A stretch of 30,361 nt of DNA from Thoreauomyces humboldtii (GCA_027596035.1 JADGJA010000207.1:1-30361), one strand, 5' to 3'. Numbered from the stretch's first letter, positions 8,823 to 20,399 are shown. Translations and numbers: made by a program. Notes: generated from the letters alone by a model not told the origin.

Positions 8823-10568
8823 ATGAACAAATTATTTCCAAAAATTGCTTCAGCAGCGAACCCCGCCAAGCGACCTCGTTCAGCCGATGATGACGAGACT
8901 GTTGACTCTGCGCCTATGCAACTGTCTGATGATGGAGTCTCCAACGATCGAATGTTGGGCGAACGTGCCGCCCTGATAAATGGATTGACGGCGGTCAGCC
9001 CCATCCAAGGAAGCGCTGCGGGTGGGCAGGGCGGACATGATACGGTGACACCGACAGCAGTATCTGCCAAGGTCACCGTGGTAGAGCGATCGGTTTCCCC
9101 CACGGCACCATCCGGGACAGGGACAATGACGGACGAAGACACCAGGAGGCAACAAAATGATGCGGACCGAGGGCGCGACAGACCGGCCGTCCGGGGGCGA
9201 CGTGCCATGACCTCTGCCACCGTAGCGGCTGGCCCATCATGTCAAGACCAGCTTAGCACTGTCATGCGGCAGATCAGCGAGGCAGCGACGCTGCAGCGAA
9301 CTTTGGTCGATCAAGCTGCCGTGCTTCTTCAGGGAGCCAATCTCCCTGCAGCCCCCACATCGGGCAACGACGATCCATTCTTGACGTCGTATGCCGAGTT
9401 CATGATCGCAAGCGTGGCTCAGATGGATGCCGAGGCTCGAGGTCACTGGCAGGATTACCTTTTGAAATGCGCGCTGCATTGGTTTGATTTGATTTTACCC
9501 GAGCCAAAGCCCGAAAACATCCCGCAGCTCACAAAGGCACTGCGCGAGCAATTCCCGCCCGCGAAGGATACAACCCAAGAGGCCATCGAGCGCCTCAAGA
9601 CTTGTGCGCTAGGGGACAACATGACCAACTTCGTGAGCGATTTCAATGCTGATGTTGCAGTCGTGAATCGGAAAAAGGAAGACCGTGAAGATGCCAGCAG
9701 TTCAATGGACATTACCCGGACTGCTCCTGTATCTGAGGCTCAGCTGTGCACTTTCTTCTTGGACGGCCTCGGTCGCCAACCCGCTCACGGCATCCGTCTG
9801 AGGGACATGGTCGTGGCTCGCCATGACCCATATCAGGCCATGACGCTAACTACGGTTCAGGACTTGGCCGTTGTATACTACACGCGCATGGGCCTTGATG
9901 CACCGGCTCCCGCAGCCGCATCAGTCACGGGTGCTGACAGGAGGCAGGAGGTGGCCTCCGATGAAACGCCACGAAAGATTCGCGCCATCGCACTCGAAGA
10001 TGACATATCATCCGTCAACCAGGACCGCCGTGCGTTACTGAGTGGCACACCCAAGGTCGCGGCTTCGAAAGGACTTCACTGCCGGAACTGCAACCGCTCA
10101 AACCACGACACGGCCGACTGCCGCCAGACTTCTGCACGGACCGGAGCGCTCGTGATCACCGAGAGACCGCAGGACGGTAGGACCTCACGCCACGATGGCC
10201 GAAAGGACAGCCACGTCATCGGGCGACCCACTTCCTCCGCATCAATCCGTTTTTGCGAGAACTGCAAGCGGACCAATCACAACACCGCGCAGTGCCGCCT
10301 TCCTCTCGCACCATCCGCCCGTGACCGAGAACGGGACCGCGAACGCGACAGCTTCAGCAATGGCAACGGGTCCTCGTCGAATCCGTTCTGTCGCATCTGC
10401 AAGCGGGCCGGCCACGCCACCGAGAATTGTCGGTACGCCAACGGCAATGAGCCTCCCGTCTGCTCAAACTGTCACATCCGTGGACACACGGTCCGTACCT
10501 GCCACAAATTGGGTCGTTATGCATCTGGAGACTCGCGGGACGAGCGCATCGTCGTGAACAGGCCGTGA
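8823..10568 (+). CDS. Gag-like protein with four CCHC zinc knuckles (isolated; retrotransposon-derived)
   Basis: An intronless 581-residue ORF, unlike its intron-rich neighbours. Residues 1-130 are low in complexity and contain a basic KRPRSADDD stretch. The middle (about 200-360) looks like a retrotransposon Gag capsid region: SYAEFMIASVAQMDAEARGH, HWFDLILPEP, then LREQFPPAKDTTQEAIERL. The C-terminus holds four canonical CX2CX4HX4C knuckles at about 420 (CRNCNRSNHDTADC), 478 (CENCKRTNHNTAQC), 523 (CRICKRAGHATENC) and 546 (CSNCHIRGHTVRTC). No protease, reverse transcriptase, RNase H or integrase follows: the next 425 bp are non-coding and the next gene is on the other strand. It is either the surviving part of a Ty3-like or related element or a gag gene recruited by the host. 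The intact ORF favours recent arrival or selection. Confidence 0.75.
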   Translation: MNKLFPKIASAANPAKRPRSADDDETVDSAPMQLSDDGVSNDRMLGERAALINGLTAVSPIQGSAAGGQGGHDTVTPTAVSAKVTVVERSVSPTAPSGTGTMTDEDTRRQQNDADRGRDRPAVRGRRAMTSATVAAGPSCQDQLSTVMRQISEAATLQRTLVDQAAVLLQGANLPAAPTSGNDDPFLTSYAEFMIASVAQMDAEARGHWQDYLLKCALHWFDLILPEPKPENIPQLTKALREQFPPAKDTTQEAIERLKTCALGDNMTNFVSDFNADVAVVNRKKEDREDASSSMDITRTAPVSEAQLCTFFLDGLGRQPAHGIRLRDMVVARHDPYQAMTLTTVQDLAVVYYTRMGLDAPAPAAASVTGADRRQEVASDETPRKIRAIALEDDISSVNQDRRALLSGTPKVAASKGLHCRNCNRSNHDTADCRQTSARTGALVITERPQDGRTSRHDGRKDSHVIGRPTSSASIRFCENCKRTNHNTAQCRLPLAPSARDRERDRERDSFSNGNGSSSNPFCRICKRAGHATENCRYANGNEPPVCSNCHIRGHTVRTCHKLGRYASGDSRDERIVVNRP

Positions 10569-10993
10569 TAAATCAGCTCACAATGACTGCTTTTCGATGA
10601 GGTCGCGTGTTTAGTCCGAGGCGGCCACCGGACCTTCTACCCATACCGGTCTTCACTTTGCAGTCCATCTCTTTTTCATAACGAATAGTAATGATCCTGA
10701 TCCAACGCAACAATCATAATGGAAAGAGGCTGTGTCATTTACCTTGACGTGAGCAGCGAGATGGGGTGCTCCGTCCTGTGCTGGGCGAGGCCGAGTTTGG
10801 AGGACTACTGCTGTGGTGGACTACTGCACTTGCTGATCGCCTTGCCCTGCTGAACCTCTGTACGTGCAACCATGCTGTGGCCAGCCATCCATATCATCAA
10901 GCATCCAAACTTTCGTCCGAAAGTAGACTAGCGTGGCCCCTCGATTTTTTGAAGAATGTACAAATTTCGTATTCAGAACCATGTGCCCCCATT
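10569..10993. other. Gene-free interval downstream of the gag-like gene
   Basis: No pol-like frame is present in these 425 bp between the gag stop and the PSMA7 stop. The only small repeat noticed is GGACTACTGC, present twice as a direct repeat at 10802-10811 and 10818-10827. No LTR ends or poly-purine tract were recognised. Confidence 0.45.
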
Positions 10994-12209
10994 CTAACCG
11001 CTCGTGCTAGCGACGGCTGCAGCGGAGTCTCCCTTCTTCTTGCTCTTCTTCTCTGCCTTTTCGAGGAAAGACATAGGGGTTTGTGAGGGTCGATCCAGGG
11101 AACTACGTGCACGCGATGTTCTTATGCGTACCTCCTCAGCCTTCTCCTTTTCGATGACGGCGGTAATGGCTTCCACTTCAGATGCGTCGAGCGTCTTCCA
11201 AGTGAGAAATCGATCGTCAGTCAGGTTATGATAAGTGCGGGACTCCGTTCCCATTTATGTACCTTCAACATGCTGTCGGCGCCCATCAGAGCGATTTCAA
11301 TGTTCTTCGCTCCCGTTTGCACAATCTGAAGTGTCAAACTCATCAACAACCGTGATTCGTGGACTCCTTTCATGAGTTGGAGTTTTACCTCCAGCAGAGA
11401 TCGAATGGCTAGCTTCACAGTGTCGTCTCGATCCATGTCGTCCTTGTGGTTCTTTTCCAGGAACTCACGGACCGTCTTTGCGCTGCGTCCAATGGACGCG
11501 GCCTTCCACGACGAGTAGATGCCGGCGGGGTCGGTCTGGTAAAGTTTGGGGACTCCGTGGTCGAAGCCGATCAGGAGCGTCGAGATGCCGAAAGGTCGGA
11601 CTCCGCCGGACTGAGTGTATTTCTGCAAGGGGAGAGGTTTTTGTCAGGAATCTCCTTCGCTAGAACAGAAAGAACCTTGCAACGCAACCCCTCTTACTTG
11701 TTGAACTCCTGCGATGTATCGGGTGATGTACTCGACGGACACCGGGTCCTCGACCGTGAGCCTGTGCGATTGGCACTCGATCCGGGCCTTGTTGATCAAA
11801 ACGCGCGCGTCGGCCGTAAGGCCTATTCAAAAAAACGCACACCCATCGTCAGCTCCTTTCTTCTCTGGGTACTGTGGCAGCCCGCCCCGTCGTTGTGCCT
11901 TTCTTTTACCGGCAAAGGTCAGGCAGATGTGGTCGTCCAGCATGGCGATCTTCCTCACGGTGCGGGGGTCTTGGAGCTTTGCGACCGTCTTCTTTTCAAC
12001 ACCCAGAACCACAACGTCCTTTCCTCGTACTCCAACAGCGCATGTTCCTTTCCTCACGGCCTCAAGCGCCTGGCGGGGTGGGAAGGAACGTCAGAGGCAA
12101 GACTCCAGGGATGGAGGCGAAGGGGACGGCGCGAAGGACATACATATTCAACTTGAAACAGGTGGCCATCGGGAGAGAAGACTGTAAGGGCAGAATCGTA
12201 TCCAGACAT
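10994..12209 (-). CDS. PSMA7: 20S proteasome subunit alpha-4 (PSMA7 / yeast Pre6)
   Basis: Seven exons: 12144-12209, 11910-12069, 11698-11822, 11389-11622, 11263-11325, 11132-11194, 10994-11056, with all phases consistent, giving about 257 residues (human PSMA7 has 248). The alpha-type N-terminal signature [20 protein letters not shown] is complete. The alpha-4 block TARKLQDP-type (here [20 protein letters not shown]) follows, then [20 protein letters not shown] and [13 protein letters not shown]. The C-terminus is Lys/Glu-rich ([17 protein letters not shown]), as in PSMA7. Alpha subunits form the outer ring gate of the 20S core particle and are not proteolytic. The assignment to alpha-4 rests on remembered human sequence similarity along the whole length. 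Its ATG is 231 bp from the stop codon of the BRO1 gene, on the same strand. Confidence 0.95.
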
Positions 12210-12440
12210 GCTTTACGGTTATGTGATAGTGTAGTGGTGTTGTGATGTGGAAGAGGATTGAATTACCAAGAGATCACTTGCGAACGGGGGAGTCTCCGGC
12301 GCGTTCGCGTCTACGGTCTACAGACGGTCTACCACCCCAGATGCCTATCGACAGCGATTTCCTATGCGCCAGACTTCGGTGCGGACAAGAAGCAAGGTTT
12401 CGAAATAATCGTTATTGCAAATATCAAATGAATCGAGTAT

Positions 12441-15400
12441 TCAACGTCTTTGTCGTCCGCTACGTCGCTCTCTCTCAAATCGGGCAACCCGCTCTCCAAC
12501 CGTTTCTTCGGCAAGGAACTCCCTGGCGAGCAGGTCGTTTTGTTCCTTGAAACGGCCAGAGTCGACCTGGATGTCAGATTCAGAGTGGTTGTAACCTAAG
12601 GATGCATGGTCAGTTGCCGAGTCTACTGAAGGCTAACGATCACCGACCAACCTTCTTGCTCGCGGTCACGACCCTTGGCATTGCTGGAGCGGCGCATCGG
12701 CTCAGCTGCGGCCGCCGCTGCAACATTTCCATCATCCCAGCCATCCCCAGCGTGATGATGTCCTTCAAAATCATCTTGGTGAGATCGCTGAGCATGTTCG
12801 TAAACAATCGGTGCTCCGCCGGAGGGCTTCCGTCGAATAGCGTGCCGTGGCTCACGTATGGCCGGTTCCTCGCGTGGCTCGCGCACGTTGAAGGTGACAC
12901 TGGCTTGTTGAGGCTCACGGCGGTGGCTGCTTCGTCCGATAGGTTCCTCGGACCTCCATGTGTCCTCCTGCTCGCGGTCGTCAGAATAACGGAATGCAGC
13001 AGACACCCCGGCCGCAGCGGCAGCGGCTGCGGCAGACGCAATCCGCTCATAAGCTTCATCTTCTCGCGCCCTTTCACGCGTCGAAGACTGCTGTTTGTGC
13101 TCGTCGCGGTATCGGGGCGCTTGGGAGTATGTCTCGACAGGGTGGCCGCGGCCAGCAGTCGATCCGGCTCCGCTGCCCAAAGACATCCGCCGCTGCTCTT
13201 CGACCCAACTGTTTACCCTGGAACTTTCACCTAGACGGGGCTCCTCCGTACTTCGTTGTTTTCCCTTGCGATTTATATTTTGTGCTGCTTGGACGGGATT
13301 GGAGCGACCCTGCTCCGGGACTCTGTCATCGTGACCATGACTCCTTCGGGCATCAGGATGACGGTGCTGCTGGTCGTTTTCGACTGCATGATCTCGCCGC
13401 GATCGCTGTTCTCCCGCTTCGCGCATCTGCCTATGATCTCCGATCTCTCTACTGTAGGATGCCGAGGCACGATTATCGTGTTTTCGGCTGTCCTTTCTCG
13501 AGGCCTCTTTCCCCTCGCCTCTCGTTTCTCGTTGGTCTTCACGGTCAACACGGTCGAGAGCATCAGTCAATCGTGCCCGAGCGTCCTCCATCTGCCTTTG
13601 TGTCCAACGACTCATCGAGTCATCGACACCTCCAACGCGCATCTGGTAGTTCTCCAAAATGGTATCCAGCGCCTCGCGCATTTCGTTCGCATTCCTCTTC
13701 CGAAGCGCATCCTGCGAAAGCATGAGGGCTCGGATTCGCGTGTAAATGTCGTCCAGACGAGAAGGCAGATTGTCATCACGGGATTCCACGGGAAGCATGC
13801 TCCTTAGGTCCTTCTCGAGAGGTCGACTGATGTCATAGTCGGCCAGTGAGAGCTCTGCTAGAAGCTGATCCGTATGAGGGTCATCTTCAGGTGATTGCTG
13901 TTGAACTCGATCAGTTCCGTGTCTTATGGGTCCGGTCGACTTTGCAGAATGACGCGGCTTGTCAATGCCCGCCCCACTGGGCTGTGGCAAAGGTCGTCGT
14001 TCGCGGGTTGGCGCTCCGGAACTTCTCCTTTGTTCGACAGAACTTATGTTCCTCGATGAGCTGAATGCCCTCGCGTCGGAAGAACCCTGTGCGTCGCGCT
14101 GGGTCGAGCCCAGACTCGCTTGACTGTCTCGCTTCCCACTGACGAAGCGCATGATTTGACGAAGTTTCTCGGTTGCGTTCGGTCCCGTGGGCGTCGCTTT
14201 AGGCTGTCCAACGTTTGATGACGACACTTTTCGCTCATTTCCGCCGACCTGAGAGGGAAAGACAGGCTTCCGCTTGACGGAGAGGGTGGTCGGTCTGACT
14301 GGATCAGGCAAGGGACGGTTCTGGACCGGAGCACTCGGTGTGATAATGCGTGAGGGATGGTCATGGTTAGCCTCATGCTGTATCTGCTGCATGGCTAACA
14401 TCTCCTGGATCTTGCTGAGAGCCAGGTCGCTCTGAGCTTTGTCCACCAGAAGCTGTGCCAGCGTCTCTTTTTGGGACTCAAACAAGTGCTTCCACCCGTT
14501 CTGAAAATGCTTGTCCTCGATAACGGTCTCATCCGGTTGCTTGGACATCGGACGAGCTAAATGGCCTGCTGGGTTCCGGGATGTTACACCCGATGATACC
14601 AGTGCACTTCGAATGTGCACTAGCCTTGTCAGAGTCGAAGCTGACGGCGCGTCAGGGTTATATGGTGGTGTCTCGGGCTTGGGATCGCTGGGGGACTCCA
14701 TTTCCAGGTTTTCATCCAGCATTCGCTTTATGAGCGGGTCTTGGAACGAGGCATGCGACTTCGTTGTAGGGGTGTTCCCGGGAGAGTCCGGTCCCCTGGA
14801 TAATCTGAGGCATCGTACCAGTAGATGGCATGTGTCCTGGCGATACCGTAGACCAGACTGCTGGGAAAGTCAGAAAAAAGAGCATTGTGACCTGAACAGA
14901 GTTTGGTTTTACCTGCAAGTTCTCTTCCAATCTGGATCGCCATGCCTTATATTGGGCTATAGCTTTCAAGAGTTTTTGGACCACTTGCTCCGTTTGTTGA
15001 AGGCCCAAACGACCATTTGATGCAGCTTTGATGGTATCAGAAAGATGCTAAAGTTCACGGAAATAAATGGTCATCCTTTTTTACATCCATCAGCTTTGCT
15101 GGTGCCACACCTCGATTCGTGACAAGAGACCATCTTTATCACGGTGGATCATCTTAATGGTATCCTCCACGACTCTCAGTTGTTCATGCCGCGATTGTAT
15201 AGCTGAGTGAACGTCGATACTGACTGATGTGGAGACAAGTCCTAAGTCGTCTGTAATCATTTGGCAAAAGGATCAGCTCAGAAATAGTAGTAGGCTAGAA
15301 ACACACCTTCAATTGAGCTTACCGGGCCTGTCAAGTCTGGCGACGTTCTGCATGTGATCTTCGCATAGTTTCCGCAGGCCTTCTACCTTTCGCAACAGCA

Positions 15401-18202
15401 AAACTCTTTCTTTGACGGCAGCATCGAGTTGTGGATTACTCTCTGTATCTGGCACTAGCAACCCCGTTCCCCCAAAAGGCAGAAGGGTTTTGATATCCTC
15501 CTGGGAAGCACGTTAGAATGGAAGAAGACGTTCAGAGATGGAAAACCGCCTCACCTCAGAGTAGCCGATAATGTCACCCACGCCTCCATCCCACTTGCGT
15601 TTGAGATCGGTATAATGCGCCGTCGTCTCCATAATCTTGGCGTTGCAGGCAATCGCCACCTGCCTGGCTGCTACACAACTTGAGGAGGAGGAAACGTCTT
15701 GGTGATCCAGGATCGAGAACGACTGGAAGGGCCATGATGAGTCTACACTCCCATATTAGCTGAAAGATGTACTCATTACCTCTTTCAAGTTCAGACCGGA
15801 AAACTCTATGAGAGTATTCAGAGAATCCAGCATCTCTATTCCGGGGAAAGCGTCCTCGTCGCTTGCGCATTCGCTGATCTCGTTCAGCAATACGTCTGCC
15901 TTTTCCTGCAATGCTTGGGGACCCACGGAAACCCGTTCAGGCTCCGGTACCGAAGGATCTTCTCCGAAAGGAAGACCGAGAGAAGCTAACTTGCTGTGGT
16001 TCACGTTAATTATCCACCATGATTCTAGACATTGGCTTGAGGAAAGTGTTTACTCACTAGGTCATGTCGACTACGCAGCTCATCATTTCCTTTCTTCCTG
16101 CCTCAATCTTATCATCGCAGTCGTCCAGCACTTGCTTGACACCAATATGGTTTGTCGGGGACATGATAGCGTGGAAAATATCCGTGAAGTTGCGCATATC
16201 CGTGATAGACTGTTCCAAGGGGGTGGCGCTCACGAGAGATTCGAGAGGTCGCCGCAGCGGTGGCAAGAGTCGGTCATCATACGTAGGATGATGGTGTCTC
16301 TCAAAGTTAGCGTGAATAAGAAAAGAGTATGCCGTTGTAATAATCTGCGCGTGTCCCTAATCCACCAATGCACGTTCAGTGAGCTGCAAAAGCCATCGGC
16401 GAGAAACCTATGGCAGTACCTGAACCAACTCATATAATGCCCCGCCGTTCTCTTTGCTGGCTTTCACTGCCTTCTCTATCAAGTCCTTTGCCAGGGACAC
16501 TCTAGCAATCCGCTCGCCGACTGCAGCTTCTGCTGCGGAGGCGGGTCCCGTGTGCATATGCGCGATGGCGCTAAACAGATTTGTTTTGGCTCTGATGTGA
16601 TTTATCCAGAGCTAGGATGCAAACATCATGAGCATCCAGACGTATAAAGCCAGTCGGACAAACTTTACCTCTGGGAACCGGTTCTTTCCTAGTCCAGTAG
16701 GAGATTTTGCGGCGCGCAACGCTACGTCGTAAAAGTCGGCAGTCTGGGCCGCGATTTTAGCCGTTACCGCTGAACTCGCCTTTGCTTTGGCATGGGATGA
16801 GTAATGAGACCCTCGCGAAAGCAAAAGCGCTGAAGCGACCTACTGTCTGTAGCTTTCTCGTAGAAGCACTCCATGGCCTGGGCTAGCATGATTTCTGCTG
16901 CCGCGGTAAGTGTCGGCTCGCTCAGATCACTGCCCTTGTCAAGCTTCGGCTTGAATCTCGCACAAAGCCGATCCCGAATATGACACAGCACGCCTGCTCC
17001 TTTCTTTTTATAATCCGTGGTTTTAACGGACCGCTCAAAGATAGCATCAGGCTTTTCTCTCGTACCTGAAAGTAGCCTGCCGCTTTCTTCTTCCCGTTCG
17101 GTGTCCACAGACTTTGCGAGATCGCGAGGGTAGTGTACACGGCTGCTACATTATATAGCACAGCTGCCTTCTCATACTGTATGCAGTTTGTCACCACTGC
17201 AAAGTATCATACATGAGCGCAGTGGAACCTAGAATACGAGGATATGAAACCACCTTTTCGATCAGGAAAAAATCCTTCGTACCACAGGAACTTCATTTGA
17301 ATCTGCCATTAGAATTGGAGGGTAAATGAAATGCGACGTGATTGAGTGGGCGAAAGTGCTGGCGCGTACCTCGTCGGTCTCGAAGGGGAACTTGGGTTCC
17401 AGATGTAGAAGCTGAGCATAGTAGCTATCCAAAAAGACCAGGTTAGTGTGTTCATATGGCCTTCCAGCCAGGTCCTACGGTAGAAGACGTACTGCGAGAG
17501 TCTCTCGATGCCAGCTTCTGATCGCTCCGGCGCTCCAGCGTGAATTCGTAGCTCGTTGAGCAGGTACCACTGCGTTTCGGTGGGCAAGAGAAGGCCTGTC
17601 GTCCGCAAGAGCTGCCCACGAATCCGCTCCTCCTCTTCCTGCTCCACCTTTCCGACGTTCCAGACTGAACTCTGATCGTCGTCTTCGGGACCCACGTTCT
17701 CCTCGTCCGCGAGCAGGAGCTCTGACTGAGCGGCCGCATCTGTCGTCATGGGATCGGGATGCAAGTTTCGCGAGCTGACGTTTCGACTGGCTGCTTCGGC
17801 TCCTGAATCCAACGTATCGTTCTGTCGGACCTCAGGATGCATGTTTCGTACAGCTGCCAACATGGAGGGTAGAAGCGCCCGTTTGAAATCGAGAAACCTC
17901 ATGGAGGACGGCTTGAGTCCCCCTGCCGATCCCGCGCCGCCGGAATGAGATGATTTATTCATGGACCTTAGAAGCGACATGAAGTTTCCGGGAGATCCCA
18001 ACTGTTGCCCAGACCCGACGTTTGCCGACAAAAGTCGGTCATTGCGCTTGACAGGGACGGCGATAAAAGTCGACACCTCTCCGTTGAAGGAAACTTCGGG
18101 ACCATCTTGGAACGGAATGTGGTCCGAGTAAGGCGCTTCGAAGAATCGGGAAAATGAAGGATGTATCACCGCCTCGATGGCGGCGCTGTCGCTTTTGAGC
18201 AT
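12441..18202 (-). CDS. BRO1/V-domain protein (ALIX/Bro1/Rim20 family) with very long C-terminal tail
   Basis: Fifteen exons: 17493-18202, 17370-17424, 17254-17302, 17066-17196, 16844-17003, 16669-16784, 16420-16611, 16058-16344, 15780-15993, 15555-15722, 15323-15500, 15111-15250, 14913-15047, 12652-14857, 12441-12595. Phases agree throughout, giving about 1631 residues. The BRO1 domain starts near FIAVPVKRND (about residue 46), with an acidic insertion, and continues through YYAQLLHLEPKFPF, QYEKAAVLYNVAAVYTTLA, EIMLAQAMECFYEKA and PTGLGKNRFPELW. The V domain (about 568-870) begins KLASLGLPFGEDP and ends with LEENLQSGLRYRQDTCHLL, resembling the last ALIX V helix. About 760 disordered, partly coiled residues follow, rich in Arg, Ser and Asp with a poly-Ala run. 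BRO1 proteins bind ESCRT-III (Snf7) at endosomes; Rim20 types act in pH signalling. The start MLKSDS is the only ATG fitting; further 5' exons cannot be excluded. Confidence 0.85.
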
Positions 18203-18769
18203 GTCTATGTTCTATGTCCGTGTCTGGAACGAGACGGTTGCCGCTGGCTGGCTGTCCACCTCTGGCGAGGAAAACCTGACAAACAAGGCACGCGCCGGTG
18301 CCGCTTGGCTTACATTCGACGGTACGCGTTCGACCGACCTCTTTCCCCCTGAACCTCCACGAATCAGGACGAAGTTGCACATAGCACGGAATGTATAATC
18401 ACGACAGCAAGCCTGAACCAACACCTCCGCATGGTTGCCTTGCGAGATCTTCAGTGTCGCGGCCTGCCCCTTCGCATGCTCTGAATTGGCACTTGCACCG
18501 TGATTCGACGCGCAAACATCTGGTAAAATGGACCTTCCACTCATCTGATCGTAGAAGTCCTTCCCCTCGTGAGGCATCTCTTCTGTAAGCCCCTGCAGAA
18601 GTGACCCCGCTTTGCCGCCACTACATGTAGTAAGGTGGATGAACAACCCTACCAATGGGACGAGTAACCCTAACGGGTCAGAAACGCGTTCCCCAGTTTT
18701 TTTGCAAGCGTTCGCGACGCAACAGGTCGGCCAGGACACGACGACGACGATCATCGCGAAAACGTAGAC
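18203..18769. promoter_or_regulatory. Divergent promoter region between BRO1 and Ett1-like genes
   Basis: These 567 bp separate two divergent start codons. A telo-box sequence, AACCCTAA, lies at 18666-18673, about 97 bp upstream of the Ett1-like ATG. A long minus-strand frame crosses the region, but it continues antisense into the Ett1-like exon and has no family features, so it is not called as a gene. No RNA gene was seen. Confidence 0.4.
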
Positions 18770-20307
18770 ATGGACGGCGGCAAAGCGACCAAGAAGAAGC
18801 AACCAAAAGGTCTCAAGCGCTCTCTGGCAAAGCAGCAGGCTCCATCTGCCGACATCACTACGACACACGAACCTTCTCCTGCAAAGAAGTTGAAGACGGA
18901 TGGTGCAGACGACAACAGCAACACCCAGGAGCAGCAGAATGAAGACACGGCCGTCATCCAGCTTCCAGAGGATGGAAGCCAGGATGCGCCGCCCACCGAG
19001 GTGCAGATTCTGCGGACTCTCTACGACACTGCCATCGAGAAGCACACGGCCGGCGACCTTCTCGCCGCCCAAGACCTCTTCCGAGGCTGCGTGCACGAGT
19101 GCGACAAGGCCCTTCGCGTCCGCGCCGGTCAGTTCCCGGACATGCCCGTCCCTGAAGAACCCCTTACGCCGGACTTTTATCTCGTATACGGCAACGCCCT
19201 GATGCAGGTCGGCACGAACGCCGAGGACGGCAGCGCTGAAAAGGAGCAGCTTGGTGGTCTGCTGGATGCGGCCGTGGAAAGATTGGAGGAAGGTCTTGCC
19301 ATTGCGCGCGGCGGGGAAGACGCGGAAAGAGAGCTACGAGTAAGCTTGGGCAAGGTCCTTCTGGAAAAGGTATGCAAACGTGACGTTGCGGATTTGTCCC
19401 GGGACCATAGGAAGGCAGCAATCTTACCGAAGCCTTGCTCGCTTCACAGGCCACCCTGCACCTCGAACGATCTGGTCCTTCGCCGACCATCACAACCCTC
19501 ACCGACCGCGCTCTGAAGCACTTCAACATCCCGTCCCTCCTCTTCGTGTCCATTTCCGACAAAGCCAACGACTTGAACTTTCTACCAACCGTCCTGGATG
19601 TCGCGAGCGCATGCCAACGCTTCGCGAGCGTATGCGCAGGTGGTGCTGGGGAGTGGGAGGTATGCGAGAAATGGAACGATCGGGCGAAGGAGCTGTATGG
19701 AAAGGCACTTGAAGGTGGGAAGCGACTGCCTACAGCCGAGCAGAATACCCCGTGGAGAATGGTTTTCTCATGATTATTCCCTGTCACAGTCTCAACGTCA
19801 TCGAGCGAGGCGTTGATTGGGATCGGAGCATGCTCGCTTGCTCTTGCCGGGGAACTCCTGGCCCTCGCTGAGGATCGCGCGGATGAGGCGGAAGAGGAGA
19901 GCTCAGATGCGCCCGAGGGAACCGAAAAGGTCATCTCGCACTTGAACAACGCGTCCGATCACTTCAATCGCGTGGAAAAGCTCCTCGGTGCGAGCGAGAT
20001 TGAAAAGAATGCCAGTCTGTTGACTATGGTATGTTATACCAGTCCCGCGAGACAGTTCGTCAGGTTTCGAGACTGACCATGTTTCCGACAGCTTGCAGAA
20101 ACAAATCTCAACCTCGGAAACATATACGATGTATCTGACGACGAGAAAACAAAGCAAAAAGCGACGGAGCATTACAAAAAAGCCGTGGCGTACTTTCGAG
20201 CCGTAGGGAAGGCGGATCCGGAACACGTGCTCGATGAGGGATTGCGGGAGTTCGTGGATGAGCTAGAAAAGGGATTAGCGGAAGAGGAAAAGGAGCAGGA
20301 TGCGTAG
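18770..20307 (+). CDS. Ett1/Nro1-family TPR-like protein
   Basis: Four exons, 18770-19369, 19450-19714, 19790-20028 and 20092-20307, about 439 residues with consistent phases. The Lys-rich N-terminus (KKKQPKGLKRSLAKQQ) looks like a nuclear signal and matches the start of Ett1/Nro1 proteins. Helical repeat-like sequence follows: ILRTLYDTAIEKHTAGDLL, then GCVHECDKALR, where family members carry a similar HECDR motif, then TPDFYLVYGNALMQVG and AAVERLEEGLAIARGG. The C-terminus ends in LDEGLREFVDELEKGLAEEE. Yeast Ett1 influences translation termination, and fission yeast Nro1 controls Ofd1 in oxygen sensing. These proteins are fungal, which supports the placement of the organism. A SHNi-TPR (NASP/Hif1-like) protein was the main alternative; the N-terminus and HECD motif fit Ett1 better. 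It converges on PPP1R42 with 92 bp between stops. Confidence 0.72.
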
Positions 20308-20399
20308 ATATATTATAGAACGACTGCAATCGCCTCAGAGGTAGCCTTGAATTGCCCTTGCGACCGGGTGTGCAGTTTGCCGAACGGGCAAATCGCTAT

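Noticed and set aside
8388..10993. Complete LTR retrotransposon around the gag-like gene
   Set aside because: No paired terminal repeats, primer-binding site, poly-purine tract or pol domains could be found by eye.
12623..14722. Separate gene starting at MLDENLE for the BRO1 tail
   Set aside because: The frame stays open upstream and joins in phase to LEENLQSGLRYRQD, which matches the last helix of a V domain, so one long protein is the simpler reading.
18212..19096. Long minus-strand frame upstream of the BRO1 gene
   Set aside because: It runs antisense through the first exon of the Ett1-like gene, its hydrophobic part mirrors Lys/Asp-rich codons, and no family feature was seen.
18770..20307. 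NASP/Hif1-type histone chaperone identity
   Set aside because: The TPR-like content is similar, but the basic N-terminus and HECD-containing first helix pair fit Ett1/Nro1 better.
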